Origin: Betaproteobacteria bacterium | Lineage (GTDB): Bacteria; Pseudomonadota; Gammaproteobacteria; Burkholderiales; Thiobacillaceae | Length of the DNA: 64,000 bases | Assembly (NCBI GenBank): GCA_020061585.1 | Contig: JAGUXX010000118.1 | Span: forward strand, 1 to 64,000 | Reading direction: 5' to 3' | Part shown: in pieces, positions 9,855-19,227 of the stretch | Numbering within the stretch: position 1 is the first letter of the stretch | How the letters are laid out: each line of letters starts with the position of its first letter | The notes under the pieces: generated by a model | The model's database searches: none | What the model saw: only the letters and a program-made list of their open reading frames with translations | What the model was told of the DNA's origin: nothing | Translations under genes and position numbers: made by a program

Positions 9855-10205
9855 ATGAAAAAGACAGTTCTTCTCACCCGGATTGCCCTGGTGGCGCTGG
9901 CCACCCTGACCCCGACGCTAGAGGCCCAGGCCCGTGGCGGTGGGGGCGGTGGCATGGGCGGCATGAGTCAGGGCGGCTACGGCCAGATGGGCGGCCAGAG
10001 CCGAGGCCAGCAACAAGGCGACATGAGCCGTACCCGCACCCGCGATGCCTCTCAGGATGGCGCCATGCAACAGGACCGGCAGATGCGCCAGGAGCAGCGG
10101 CAGGCCGAGGTGGAGGACGGGACCATGGAACAGCGCCGCGAGATGCGCCAGGAGCAGCGACAGCAGGCCGTCCCTGAGGCCGCGACAACGACCGTTACGC
10201 CTTGA
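9855..10205 (+). CDS. small secreted Gln/Arg/Gly-rich protein
   Basis: Signal peptide MKKTVLLTRIALVALATLTPTLEAQA then QMRQEQRQ repeats; RBS GAAAGG. Confidence 0.65.
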   Translation: MKKTVLLTRIALVALATLTPTLEAQARGGGGGGMGGMSQGGYGQMGGQSRGQQQGDMSRTRTRDASQDGAMQQDRQMRQEQRQAEVEDGTMEQRREMRQEQRQQAVPEAATTTVTP

Positions 10206-10237
10206 ACGTTATCTCCTTCCTCGCAAGGGGAGGTAAC

Positions 10238-10357
10238 CCCCATTCACCAGGACAGTTGCTGCAGCCAGTCCGCCAGCATGCGGGTTCCGGCCGTGCGCAG
10301 GCCGGGGCCGATTTCTTGGCTCTGCGCGCGCAGAGCCGGGATGTTGATGCCGGCGGA
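10238..10357 (-). pseudogene. fragment of glutamine amidotransferase 3' end (copy of 19223-19342)
   Basis: about 120 bp, roughly 90% identical by eye to the 3' end of the gene at 19228-19947. Confidence 0.85.
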
Positions 10358-10530
10358 CGTTCAACGCTTTGAGCGGCACGTCGCTCTCCGGGCTGCACAA
10401 GCGGGAGAAATGGCTGGGGCAGGCCGAAGCGCTGCGGGATGGCAGCCCACTCCTCACGGTTGCAAAGGACCTTGGCATCCATGTCGCGATGGCTCATCGC
10501 TGGCGCCACCGTTTCCTGGCTGGGTGTCAA
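10358..10530 (+). mobile_element. IS1595-family transposase remnant
   Basis: Translation FNALSGTSLSGLHKREKWLGQAEALRDGSPLLTVAKDLGIHVAMAHRWRHRFLA resembles the N-terminal region of IS1595/ISXO2-type transposases. Confidence 0.7.
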
Positions 10531-10599
10531 TGCCGATTCAAAACTGACACGCTGCGCCATTTACGCCTCCAGGGGGGCATTTCCCTGGTCTCATCGAAT

Positions 10600-11199
10600 T
10601 CACGACACTTCCATGGCCCCCACCATGGCTTCGATTTTGATGGCCGATGGCTGCGCGATGCAGGCTGCGCGGCACAGGGCGCAGCCCACACAATGTTCGG
10701 GGTCGATGCGCGGGCGATACATGTCCCAGACTAGCGCACCGGGGATAGGGCAACTGCCTTTGCATGCACCGCATTCCGGGCCTTGGTGGGGCAGACAGGC
10801 ATGTGTGTCGATGGTCACCCGGGCGAAGGGTCGGGGCAGAGCCGAAGGGGCATCCTTCGTGTCTGCCCCCCGCGCGTGTTGCTTTAGCGCGCCTGGTTCG
10901 CAGGCAGCGACACACGGCCATGCCTCACACAAATGACAGCCCTTGTGTAGGAGGTCCATGGCGGGGGTGCCAGCCACGGTGATGCCCAGCCGGGCCGCGA
11001 GGGGAAAGATCACTTCGTGGGGGCAGGCGGCAATACAGGCCCCGCACCGGGTGCAAGCGAGCAGGAAGGCCAGTTCGTCCTGCGCGTAAGGCGGCCGAAT
11101 CCAGTGCGTGGCCTGCCGGGTGACCTTGGCATCGCAAAGCTTGACGATTTTTTCGCCCGTGTTGCGAAAGGCCTGCTGGAAGAATGCGCGGCGATCCAT
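10600..11199 (-). CDS. NapF/NapG-type 4Fe-4S ferredoxin protein
   Basis: MDRRAFFQQAFRN...CTRCGACIAACP...CVGCALCRAACIAQP. Confidence 0.85.
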   Translation of the reverse strand: MDRRAFFQQAFRNTGEKIVKLCDAKVTRQATHWIRPPYAQDELAFLLACTRCGACIAACPHEVIFPLAARLGITVAGTPAMDLLHKGCHLCEAWPCVAACEPGALKQHARGADTKDAPSALPRPFARVTIDTHACLPHQGPECGACKGSCPIPGALVWDMYRPRIDPEHCVGCALCRAACIAQPSAIKIEAMVGAMEVS

Positions 11200-11213
11200 C
11201 GGTGTTCCTTCGG

Positions 11214-12728
11214 TTAAAGGCGCATCAACATCGGCTGCATCAGCAACCAGAGGTTGAAACCGGACATGCCGGCGGCGAACAGCAGCATGGGGAAGAGCCG
11301 CCAGCCCTGACCGGCCCGCTCCGCTTCCAGCAACGCGGCACCGCGCTGGCGCACGATGCGCACGGCGACGAGAAAACCCAGTACCAGCAGGCCGGCTTGC
11401 AAGGCGAAGATCGTGTCCTGCCAGGTGAGCATGTTCATATGGCGTATCTGCTTTTCCGCCATGCTGAAAGGCAGCGCGCTCGTTCCCAGCGGGTTTTGCA
11501 CTACTCGGCTCACACCCGCGCTTTCGCGCACCAGATGATTGAGGTTGTGCGCCATGTGATAGGCAAACGCGAGCGGGAGCGCGGCGAAGGCGAAGGTGGC
11601 CAGGTATCGCTTGAACGGCAGGCGGCTTGGCGTCAGGCGGCGGGTCGCCGCCGCCATGAGGGCATAGACCCCGGCCACGGCGGCGAGGCAGGCCAGAAGC
11701 CCGAGGCTGAAGCTCCACGGCAGGCGGCCGCTGTCGCCGATAACGCGGGCCAGGTCGCGCATCCAGTCTTCCCAGAAGGGCATCATGGACAGCCCGTGCA
11801 GGGCGGTGAGCGCCAGCAATGCGAGCATGAAGACGGCTTCGTCCCACTGCGGGCGCGCGCCCTGTTCGGCCTCGATGCCGGGGGGGCGCAGGCGCCAGGC
11901 AATGTTGCCGTGCGGGCAGCTTTGGGCGCAGTTGCCGCAGGACGTGCAGTAGGTGTTCTGTTGAAGCCGCCCCATCACCAGACCGGTGGGGCAAGGTTCC
12001 ACGATCGCGTTGCCGTGATGGCAATCCAGGGTTTCGCAGCGGGCGCAAAGGTCGGCGTCGATGGGGCGCAGTTCCACCGCCGCCAGTTGCGAATAGGCTC
12101 CCACGGTGCGGCCCACCGGACAGAAGTAACGGCAAAACGCCTTGCGCCGGAACACCGCGAGCGAGGCCGTGGCCAGCACCACGATGAGGAGCGCCAATAA
12201 CGCCGTGGCATAGGGGTCGAGGGTGATGCCCAGGCCGAGTTCGAGCCAGGTCAGGCCGACGAGCAACCCCATGGCTGGCCAGACGCCGCGCAGCCCGCGC
12301 GGTACGCGCAGATTGAGAGAGTTGTTGGGTTCCGCGCGGCCCCCTATCTTTCGTCTGACCAGCCACTGCGCCAGCGCGTCCCAGGGACAGACCGCGCACC
12401 AGGCCGAGCCGAGAAAGAAGATCGAGAACACCAGCCCGCTCCACCACAGGTTCCAGGTCAGCACGCTAGCGAGGTTCCGTTCCGGGATCGACGTGCCGAA
12501 GAGGCCGGCGGCAATCACCAGCAGAAACAGCGAAACCGTCACGAGTTTCAAGGCAAGGCGGATGCCGGGACCGGCTGCCCATACGCGGTTGCCGATCAGC
12601 GGCAGCCGCAAGACCGGCCTGCCCATGCCTGACGCGGCAAGAGGCGCGCGCACGGCCCAGACCAGGGTCAGCAGCATCAGGGCGAGGATGGCCAGTCCCC
12701 AGGATTCCGGCAGCCCCGGATGGGTCAT
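11214..12728 (-). CDS. NapH-like polytopic membrane ferredoxin
   Basis: Multiple TM segments; CARCETLDCHHGNAIVEPCP and CTSCGNCAQSCPHGN. Confidence 0.8.
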   Translation of the reverse strand: MTHPGLPESWGLAILALMLLTLVWAVRAPLAASGMGRPVLRLPLIGNRVWAAGPGIRLALKLVTVSLFLLVIAAGLFGTSIPERNLASVLTWNLWWSGLVFSIFFLGSAWCAVCPWDALAQWLVRRKIGGRAEPNNSLNLRVPRGLRGVWPAMGLLVGLTWLELGLGITLDPYATALLALLIVVLATASLAVFRRKAFCRYFCPVGRTVGAYSQLAAVELRPIDADLCARCETLDCHHGNAIVEPCPTGLVMGRLQQNTYCTSCGNCAQSCPHGNIAWRLRPPGIEAEQGARPQWDEAVFMLALLALTALHGLSMMPFWEDWMRDLARVIGDSGRLPWSFSLGLLACLAAVAGVYALMAAATRRLTPSRLPFKRYLATFAFAALPLAFAYHMAHNLNHLVRESAGVSRVVQNPLGTSALPFSMAEKQIRHMNMLTWQDTIFALQAGLLVLGFLVAVRIVRQRGAALLEAERAGQGWRLFPMLLFAAGMSGFNLWLLMQPMLMRL

Positions 12729-12757
12729 GATGAATGATCCGTCCGCGCTGCAATAGA

Positions 12758-13339
12758 TCATGCGCCAGCCCGCCCGCTACGTTTCTCCGCGCGCGGCAGG
12801 CGCTTCTTCTGCACCAGATTGACACCGATCAGGATGGCGGCGATCACGCCCACGGCGATGCCGAGGGGGCCGACCGACAGGGGTTCGCCGATGCGCAAGG
12901 GGAAATCGATGAGGTAGGGCTCGCCACCCGCCTCGAATTCCGCTGTGATGATGTAGTCGCCTTCTTCCTTGAAGATGAAGCCCTGGCGGTGGGTGTTGTC
13001 ATTGGGGCGCTGCACGCCCAGCACTTCCTTGCGGCTGGGGTGCCAATTGTCCAGCCAGCCGTCGTCGCGCACGCTGAAGGTGATTTCCCCTTCAAAGGGT
13101 GTTCCGTCGTCGAGCCGGGTGGCATAGACGCTGACGCGGCCCGCTTCGTTGGGCTTGGGGAACGCGGGGAAGGCCATGTAGCTGACGAAATACGCGCCAA
13201 TCTGCGTTTCCACCTGCATGCTGGGCGGCGTGTTGGAATCTTCGTTCAGGCTGTAGGTGGGGCGGCCCAGCACATGGTGTGCCCCGGCAAACTGGCAGGG
13301 CAGGAGCACGAGCAGCCATAAGAAAATCAGGTGCTTCAT
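12758..13339 (-). CDS. membrane-anchored periplasmic protein, FixH/YtkA-like
   Basis: Signal peptide MKHLIFLWLLVLLPCQFAGAHH, Ig-like region, C-terminal TM. Confidence 0.55.
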   Translation of the reverse strand: MKHLIFLWLLVLLPCQFAGAHHVLGRPTYSLNEDSNTPPSMQVETQIGAYFVSYMAFPAFPKPNEAGRVSVYATRLDDGTPFEGEITFSVRDDGWLDNWHPSRKEVLGVQRPNDNTHRQGFIFKEEGDYIITAEFEAGGEPYLIDFPLRIGEPLSVGPLGIAVGVIAAILIGVNLVQKKRLPRAEKRSGRAGA

Positions 13340-13971
13340 ACCTTGTGCTTGACCACCGTGCCCTGCGCGCGATCGACGATCCAGATCGGCAGGCTGGGTT
13401 CGGGGCAGACTTCCACGCACAGGCCGCAGCCCACGCATCCGTCCTTGATGACGGGCCGGTACTGGTTCCACATCTCGAAGCCGATGGCCCGCTCGCCCAG
13501 GGGGCAGACGCTCACGCAGGCACCGCAGATGCCGCGATCCACCCAGGGGTAGCAGGCGGCGCGGTCGATCTGGGCGATGCCCATGTCGATCTCGTTCAGG
13601 GGCGTTTCGACCAGGGCCTCGGTGGGACAGGCCACCATGCACTTGTTGCACAGGGTGCAGCCCTTCTCCTCGGGGTTGATCCAGGGCGTATTGACCTTCT
13701 CTCCGCCATCCCGGCTGTGAAAACGGATGCAGCGCGGCGGGCAGACTTCACCGCACAGGCCGCAGCCGATACACGCGGCGACAAAGGCGGCATCGTCCTT
13801 CAGGGCCCCCGGCGGGCGGATGTGGTTGCGTTCGTTGTTGCGTCCGGGGCTGCGTATTTGCGCGCGGGCTTCCGGCGTCGTCAGGCGGGCCATGCCATAG
13901 GGCAGGCTGGCGGCGGCCAGCAGGGCCGCGCCGCGGATCAGGCGTTGCAGTGCGCTACGGCGCTGCATCAA
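13336..13971 (-). CDS. NapG/MauM-type periplasmic ferredoxin
   Basis: Tat-like leader MMQRRSALQRLIRG; four 4Fe-4S clusters CIGCGLCGEVCPP, CTLCNKCMVACP, CGACVSVCP, CVGCGLCVEVCP. Confidence 0.85.
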   Translation of the reverse strand: MMQRRSALQRLIRGAALLAAASLPYGMARLTTPEARAQIRSPGRNNERNHIRPPGALKDDAAFVAACIGCGLCGEVCPPRCIRFHSRDGGEKVNTPWINPEEKGCTLCNKCMVACPTEALVETPLNEIDMGIAQIDRAACYPWVDRGICGACVSVCPLGERAIGFEMWNQYRPVIKDGCVGCGLCVEVCPEPSLPIWIVDRAQGTVVKHKV

Positions 13972-14974
13972 TGGACCCCTTTTCAGAATGGGCGCGGAGG
14001 TATTGTTTGCCCAGGTGGCCGGGGCCTTGTTCCGGGATGTCCGTGGGGCGCAGCACGAAGGTCATGGCCTGGGTGGGGCAGACCGCGATGCAGGCTGTGC
14101 AGTTGTTGCATTCCTGGCCGAAATGGTCGCGCAGCGGGTCGAGGCCGAATTCGCAGACCGCATTGCACTTGGCGCAATCGTTGCAGCTTTCCGCGATGCG
14201 GCGGATGCGCACCAGGCGATAACGGCCCAGCAGCGAATAGAGCGCGCCGCCGGGGCAGACATAGCGGCAGAATCCCCGGCGCGCGACCAGGGTGTCGAAC
14301 AGCAGGGTGCCGACGAAGAACAGCGTGCCGGCCCCGAATCCGCCCAGGGCAATCGCGTAATACAGCTCGCGCCCGACGATGGCGGGCGGATAGATCGCCG
14401 CCATCAACACCGAGCCGGTGGCGGCGGAGAGCAGCAGCCCCACGCCCAGCACCGCGTATTTCAGGCGGCGGTCGAAATGGCGGTTGCCCACCTTGAAGCC
14501 AAGGCGGGAAAGCCAGGTGGAGACATTGGTGTTGAGCTCATACAACAATGTGGCGGGACAGATCCAGCCGCAGAAAAACCGCCCCAGCAGGAGTGTGAAC
14601 AACACGGGAATGAGGGCCGTCAACAAGAACGGCGCATACAGCTTGAGCCCCGCCGCCATCTGCCCGGCTATCGCGAGCGGGTCGCTCAACTGCAAGCCGA
14701 AGAAACTGCCCGACCAGGTGTTGCCCTTGATCGCATCCAGGTCTTCCGCCGGGTCTTCCGTGAAGACGCCGGTGAGGGTTTCCATCACATCGTAGAGCTG
14801 CTTCTCCGCTGGGGCGAGCAGGTCATAGGCATGCGCGGCGGTGAAGGTCTGGTAGACATGCATGAAAGGCAGGGCCACCAGCATCGCGAACACGATGGAA
14901 AGACTCAGCCAGCGCAACTTGTTGAGGTGTCGCCAGAGAAAAAACGGTTTCGGTGTACCCATCGGGTGGCTCAT
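13955..14974 (-). CDS. NapH-type membrane ferredoxin
   Basis: FFCGWICPATLLYEL...GFCRYVCPGGALYSLLGRYRLV...CNDCAKCNAVCEFGLDP...CNNCTACIAVCPTQAM. Confidence 0.88.
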   Translation of the reverse strand: MSHPMGTPKPFFLWRHLNKLRWLSLSIVFAMLVALPFMHVYQTFTAAHAYDLLAPAEKQLYDVMETLTGVFTEDPAEDLDAIKGNTWSGSFFGLQLSDPLAIAGQMAAGLKLYAPFLLTALIPVLFTLLLGRFFCGWICPATLLYELNTNVSTWLSRLGFKVGNRHFDRRLKYAVLGVGLLLSAATGSVLMAAIYPPAIVGRELYYAIALGGFGAGTLFFVGTLLFDTLVARRGFCRYVCPGGALYSLLGRYRLVRIRRIAESCNDCAKCNAVCEFGLDPLRDHFGQECNNCTACIAVCPTQAMTFVLRPTDIPEQGPGHLGKQYLRAHSEKGSIDAAP

Positions 14975-14997
14975 TGAAATTGGCTAACTGAAGTCGG

Positions 14998-15591
14998 CTA
15001 ACCGTAGTCCGGAATGATGCGGATGGCCTGGGGAATCTGGATGCAGGAGCGCTCGCACAGGCCGCAGCCGACGCAATCTTTCAGCACCCGCGGCTGTTCC
15101 AGGCGGCCCACACGGATCGCCACGTCCTGCAAGGGGCAGGCGCGGTAGCAGACGCCGCAGGTCTTGCCCTGATACGACAGGCACAGCCGTTCATCGATCC
15201 GCGCCCGGCCCATGCGCACCTTGCCGAGGATGGGCGCCAGTTCACGCGCCACCGGCTGGATGGCATCGGTAGGGCAGACCTCACCGCACTTCATGCACAG
15301 GATGCAGGCTTGCTCGCGCGGCACGATGTAGGGCGTATCCAGCGAGCGCAGCCCGTTCTCGTGGCCGAAATACTGGATGCAGCGATTGGGGCAGATCTCG
15401 CCGCATTGCCCGCAGTGGATGCAATGCGCCAGGAATTCTTCTTCCGGACGCGCGCCCGGCGGCCTGAGATAGCGGATCGAGCGCGTGGGTTGGCGTGTGG
15501 GCACCCCCGGGCGTGCTTCGGCCAGCAGCGGGCTCAGCGCCGTCGCGGCGGCGGCGCCGAGCAGGGCGTCAAGAAAGGTTCTGCGCTGCAT
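14998..15591 (-). CDS. MauM/NapG-type ferredoxin
   Basis: Tat-like leader MQRRTFLDALLGAAAA; CIHCGQCGEICPN, CILCMKCGEVCP, CGVCYRACP, CVGCGLCERSC. Confidence 0.88.
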   Translation of the reverse strand: MQRRTFLDALLGAAAATALSPLLAEARPGVPTRQPTRSIRYLRPPGARPEEEFLAHCIHCGQCGEICPNRCIQYFGHENGLRSLDTPYIVPREQACILCMKCGEVCPTDAIQPVARELAPILGKVRMGRARIDERLCLSYQGKTCGVCYRACPLQDVAIRVGRLEQPRVLKDCVGCGLCERSCIQIPQAIRIIPDYG

Positions 15592-15627
15592 GGATATTGA
15601 CGCGGAAATTTCTCGACCTAACCCGCC

Positions 15628-18309
15628 TCATATCTTCTCCACGCGCGCCGCGAGTTTCTTGAAGTCCACCTGTCCCGACACCAGATCCCAAACACGGCTG
15701 GAGGTCTTGTTGACCAGCCACTTGTTCTTCTTGGGATCGGCACTGTCGGCCACCGACAGGTTCCAGGGGCTGAACAGATAGCCGCGCGGCACACTGTTGC
15801 GCGCCGGCTTGACCAGGCTGTGGGTGCCGACCTGAGCGCGCGCCTCGAAGAAACCCCGGCGCGTCACCAGGCGAACCTTGTCGCCGTCCTTGATACCGAG
15901 TTCCTTCGCATCCTGCTCGTGCATCTCCACATACATCTCCGGCACCAGGCGCCGCGTGGTGGGGCTGCGGTTCGACTTGGCGGTGTGGAAGTGCTCGTAC
16001 ACCACACCCAGGCCCAGCCAGTAGGGGTATTTGTCCTTGGGCACGGCATCCCAGGACTTGCCCCGGAACTTCATGTCGGGCAGGTCGGGAGTCAAGCCCT
16101 TGTCGCGCGCCTCCTTGAGCAAGGCCAGGTTGTCGATGGTGTACATGCCTTTCTTGACGCCGAACTCCATCAGCTTGGCCGTGATCGCCTCGCGGTCGGT
16201 GTAGTCCTGCTGGCAGAGTTGCATGTGCACCTTGCCGTCCTTGGTGCGAAAGTAGCCGTATGGCCGGTTGGTCCACTGGTTTTCCTGGTTCATGTAGCGG
16301 CGCTTGGTGCCGCCCTCCCGGGCAATCTGGTAGGTCGGGGCGGGCCACATGATGCCCCGTAGTTCGGCAAGCTGTTCGTACGGGCTGAGCTTGTCCGCCT
16401 TTTCCACTTCCAGGATGCCGGTGAGGTCCACATCGGTGCCAGCGCTGGCCCGGCACACGTCGCGGAAGACTTCTTGCGAATCGTAGGTGCCGTCCTTGAG
16501 TTTCTTGTAGGGGAAGATGGCGTCCGCATCCAGGCCCAGCAGGTGGGCGATTTCCTTGCCCTTGTCGATCACCATGTCCATGTCGGGGCGGCAGCCGGGC
16601 GGCGGCTCGGCTGCTTTCTGGTTGATGTTGATGCGTCGCTCCGAGCTGATGTAGGTGCCTTCCACCTCGCCCCAGGTGGCGGCGGGGAAGATCACGTCGG
16701 CATACAGGTTGTTGGGCGCGTGCCGGTAGATTTCCTGCACCACGTTGAAGGTCTTCAGGAGCGCCGGACGCACCAGGTTGTTCTGGTCCGGCAGGTCGAT
16801 GTGGGTGGCATAGACCCAGAACATGGCCTTGAGGTCACCCTTGAGCGCGCGTTCCAGCATGCCGACGGCAAAACCGGGGTTCTGCGAGTTCAGCGCCCGC
16901 TCCAGATTTTTCTCCGGCACGCGCCAGGCCTTGGCCATCTTGAGCCGGTGCAGTGGGTTATCCAGCGGCTCGTTGAACGGCAGCCGGCCGGTGAGGCCGC
17001 CGGTAAAGCGCTCACCCATGGCGTTGGGCTGGCCGGTCATGGAGAACGGGCCGCAGCCGGGTTTGGCCAGGTTGCCGGTCAACGTGCACAGGTTGATGAT
17101 CGAGATGACGTTGTTCTGCCCGTGGATGTGCTGGTTGTAGCCAATACCCCACATCATCAGCACGCCGCCGTGGCCGTCCTTGCCCCGGGCCAGACGCTTG
17201 CGCGTGGCGTCGGCGAACATCTTCGCCACAAGACGAATCTTCTCGGGCGGCACTTCGTCGGTGCCCATTCGGTCTTGCACCTGCTCGGGACTGTAGTGCG
17301 CCAGTACGCCATCCACATATTCCTTCCAGCCGGTGGTATGGGCTTTCAGGAACTTCCAGTCGATCACGTCCTCGTGCTCCTTGAGCAACACGTGGGCAAT
17401 GGCGTTGAGAAAGCTGATGTCACCGTTGAGCACGGGCACATCCACATGGTTTTTCGGGTTGATGTCCGCGTAGCCCTTGCTGGTGCCGGTGTAGCGTGGG
17501 TCGGCCACCACGGTGGAGATGTTGGTTTTTTTCTTGTGGTCGGCGCAGCGCCAGAAAATGATGGGATGCGCCTCGCGGGCGTTGTGCCCGAAGTGCATGA
17601 TCATGTCCGACAACTCGATGTCCTCGTAGGCCATCGGCGGCGTGTCCGAACCCAGGGTCGCGTAATAGCCGGTCACCGCCGAGGTCATGCACATGCGGGC
17701 ATTGGCCTCGATGGTGTTGGAGCCCAGCACGCCCTTCATGAACACGTTCTCCAGGTACTGGCCCTCCATGGTGAGCTGGCCGGAACCGTACAGCGCAATG
17801 CTGTTGCCGCCGTACTTTTTGGCGAAGTGGGCGACCTTGTGCGCCGTCATGTCGGACGCCTTCTCGTAGGGCACGCGCACGAAGTGCTGCTCGTCGAAGG
17901 AACCCTTGGTCTTGCTGATGAAGTCCATGTCACCATGGCCCGGCTTGTTCCATTCCTCCCACACGTCCTTGCGCACATAGGGGTCGCCCTGCATGCGGTC
18001 GACGTAGATCGGCTCGGCGGCGGTCAGGCCCTTGATGCACTGCAAGCCGAAGTTGGTGGGGTGGTCCTTGTCCGGTTGCATGGAGACGATCTTGCCGTTC
18101 TCCGAGATGATGACCGTGCCGCAGCCCACGCCGCAGTACGGGCACTGGGCAATGGCCGTGGTGCGCTTGGTGGCGGCTGCCCCCGGCGGCAGCGGGGCGG
18201 CTTCGAGTTCCGGATTGCCGCCGACCATCAGGCTTGCACCAACGGCGGAACCAGTGATGAAGGCGCTTCCCTTGAGGAAGTCGCGGCGGTGCATTTTGAT
18301 TCGTTTCAT
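15628..18309 (-). CDS. NapA-like periplasmic molybdopterin oxidoreductase
   Basis: Tat leader MHRRDFLKGSAF; 4Fe-4S CPYCGVGCGTVI; NARMCMTSAVTGYYATLGSDTPPMAYEDIE with probable Cys Mo ligand. Confidence 0.85.
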   Translation of the reverse strand: MKRIKMHRRDFLKGSAFITGSAVGASLMVGGNPELEAAPLPPGAAATKRTTAIAQCPYCGVGCGTVIISENGKIVSMQPDKDHPTNFGLQCIKGLTAAEPIYVDRMQGDPYVRKDVWEEWNKPGHGDMDFISKTKGSFDEQHFVRVPYEKASDMTAHKVAHFAKKYGGNSIALYGSGQLTMEGQYLENVFMKGVLGSNTIEANARMCMTSAVTGYYATLGSDTPPMAYEDIELSDMIMHFGHNAREAHPIIFWRCADHKKKTNISTVVADPRYTGTSKGYADINPKNHVDVPVLNGDISFLNAIAHVLLKEHEDVIDWKFLKAHTTGWKEYVDGVLAHYSPEQVQDRMGTDEVPPEKIRLVAKMFADATRKRLARGKDGHGGVLMMWGIGYNQHIHGQNNVISIINLCTLTGNLAKPGCGPFSMTGQPNAMGERFTGGLTGRLPFNEPLDNPLHRLKMAKAWRVPEKNLERALNSQNPGFAVGMLERALKGDLKAMFWVYATHIDLPDQNNLVRPALLKTFNVVQEIYRHAPNNLYADVIFPAATWGEVEGTYISSERRININQKAAEPPPGCRPDMDMVIDKGKEIAHLLGLDADAIFPYKKLKDGTYDSQEVFRDVCRASAGTDVDLTGILEVEKADKLSPYEQLAELRGIMWPAPTYQIAREGGTKRRYMNQENQWTNRPYGYFRTKDGKVHMQLCQQDYTDREAITAKLMEFGVKKGMYTIDNLALLKEARDKGLTPDLPDMKFRGKSWDAVPKDKYPYWLGLGVVYEHFHTAKSNRSPTTRRLVPEMYVEMHEQDAKELGIKDGDKVRLVTRRGFFEARAQVGTHSLVKPARNSVPRGYLFSPWNLSVADSADPKKNKWLVNKTSSRVWDLVSGQVDFKKLAARVEKI

Positions 18310-18355
18310 TGGTCCAGCCCTCCAGGGGTGTGCATGGTCATGGCGATGTTCCCTC

Positions 18356-19024
18356 TCACTGCTTCGCACTCATGGAGCGCATGTAAACGATGATGTCGTC
18401 AATTTCCTGGTCGGACAGGTTGGCCATTGAAGCCGGCCCCTTGAAGCCGAGCATGCGGGTGTTGGAACGGCCTTCCTTGATGGTGGTGCGGATGTAGCCA
18501 TCCGAGACCCGGTCCATGAAACCCGAACGGCCAATTGCCGTGCCTGGCCCGCCCGTCTCATAACCCTCCCCCACGCCGCCGTGGCAGGTGGAGCAGATGT
18601 ATTCGTACCACTGGCTGCCCAGACGCGGGTCGCCCCGCGCCTCTGGTTGCGCATCCACCTCCGCGCTGCGATCCGGCAGGGTGGCGAACGAGCGCAGGTA
18701 GGCAATGATCGCGTTGACATCGTGCTCAACCAGATGTGCGAAGGGGGGCATGCCCGTGCCTTCACGCCCGCCGACGATATTGGCGCGCAGGAAATTGTCT
18801 GAACTGAGGCTCAGGAATTCCGGGTTGGTGAGCGAAGGCGCGAATCCCGCCTTTCCTATCGCGTCGGCCTGATGGCAGGCAGAGCAGTTTTCCTCATAAA
18901 TCTGCCGGCCTTTTTTGATGAGTGCCTGGTCAGCACTGTTTGCCGATAGCGCAAACAAATATAGCGGCATCAATAGAACAGCCTTGCCTGCACTGGATAA
19001 CGCAAACCTGATTGGTTTTTTCAT
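18356..19024 (-). CDS. diheme cytochrome c
   Basis: Signal peptide and two CxxCH motifs (CSACH, CSTCH). Confidence 0.88.
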   Translation of the reverse strand: MKKPIRFALSSAGKAVLLMPLYLFALSANSADQALIKKGRQIYEENCSACHQADAIGKAGFAPSLTNPEFLSLSSDNFLRANIVGGREGTGMPPFAHLVEHDVNAIIAYLRSFATLPDRSAEVDAQPEARGDPRLGSQWYEYICSTCHGGVGEGYETGGPGTAIGRSGFMDRVSDGYIRTTIKEGRSNTRMLGFKGPASMANLSDQEIDDIIVYMRSMSAKQ

Positions 19025-19227
19025 GGATTCCTCCTTAGTTGCGGCAGGGGAATTTAGCGCTACCTTCATGCGTGTGAGCAATCCAATGAATCAACTACTC
19101 ACTTATGGGTAGGGGATATTGCTGCAGATGTTCCGGTGGGTGGGCTTTCCAAAATCTCGGCCATCGCGAGCCGAGGACATCTTCAAAAGAGGAACCGGAC
19201 GAGCAGTTCATGTGGGCTGAAGCCCAT

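Noticed and set aside
10600-12447. 615-aa minus ORF as one protein
   Set aside because: Its N-terminal part is an off-frame reading of the NapH-like gene (11214-12728); only the C-terminal part from 11199 is the ferredoxin.
19030-19110. FNR-type box upstream of the nap-like operon
   Set aside because: Only a half-site match (TTGATTCATTGGAT on the minus strand); too weak to claim.
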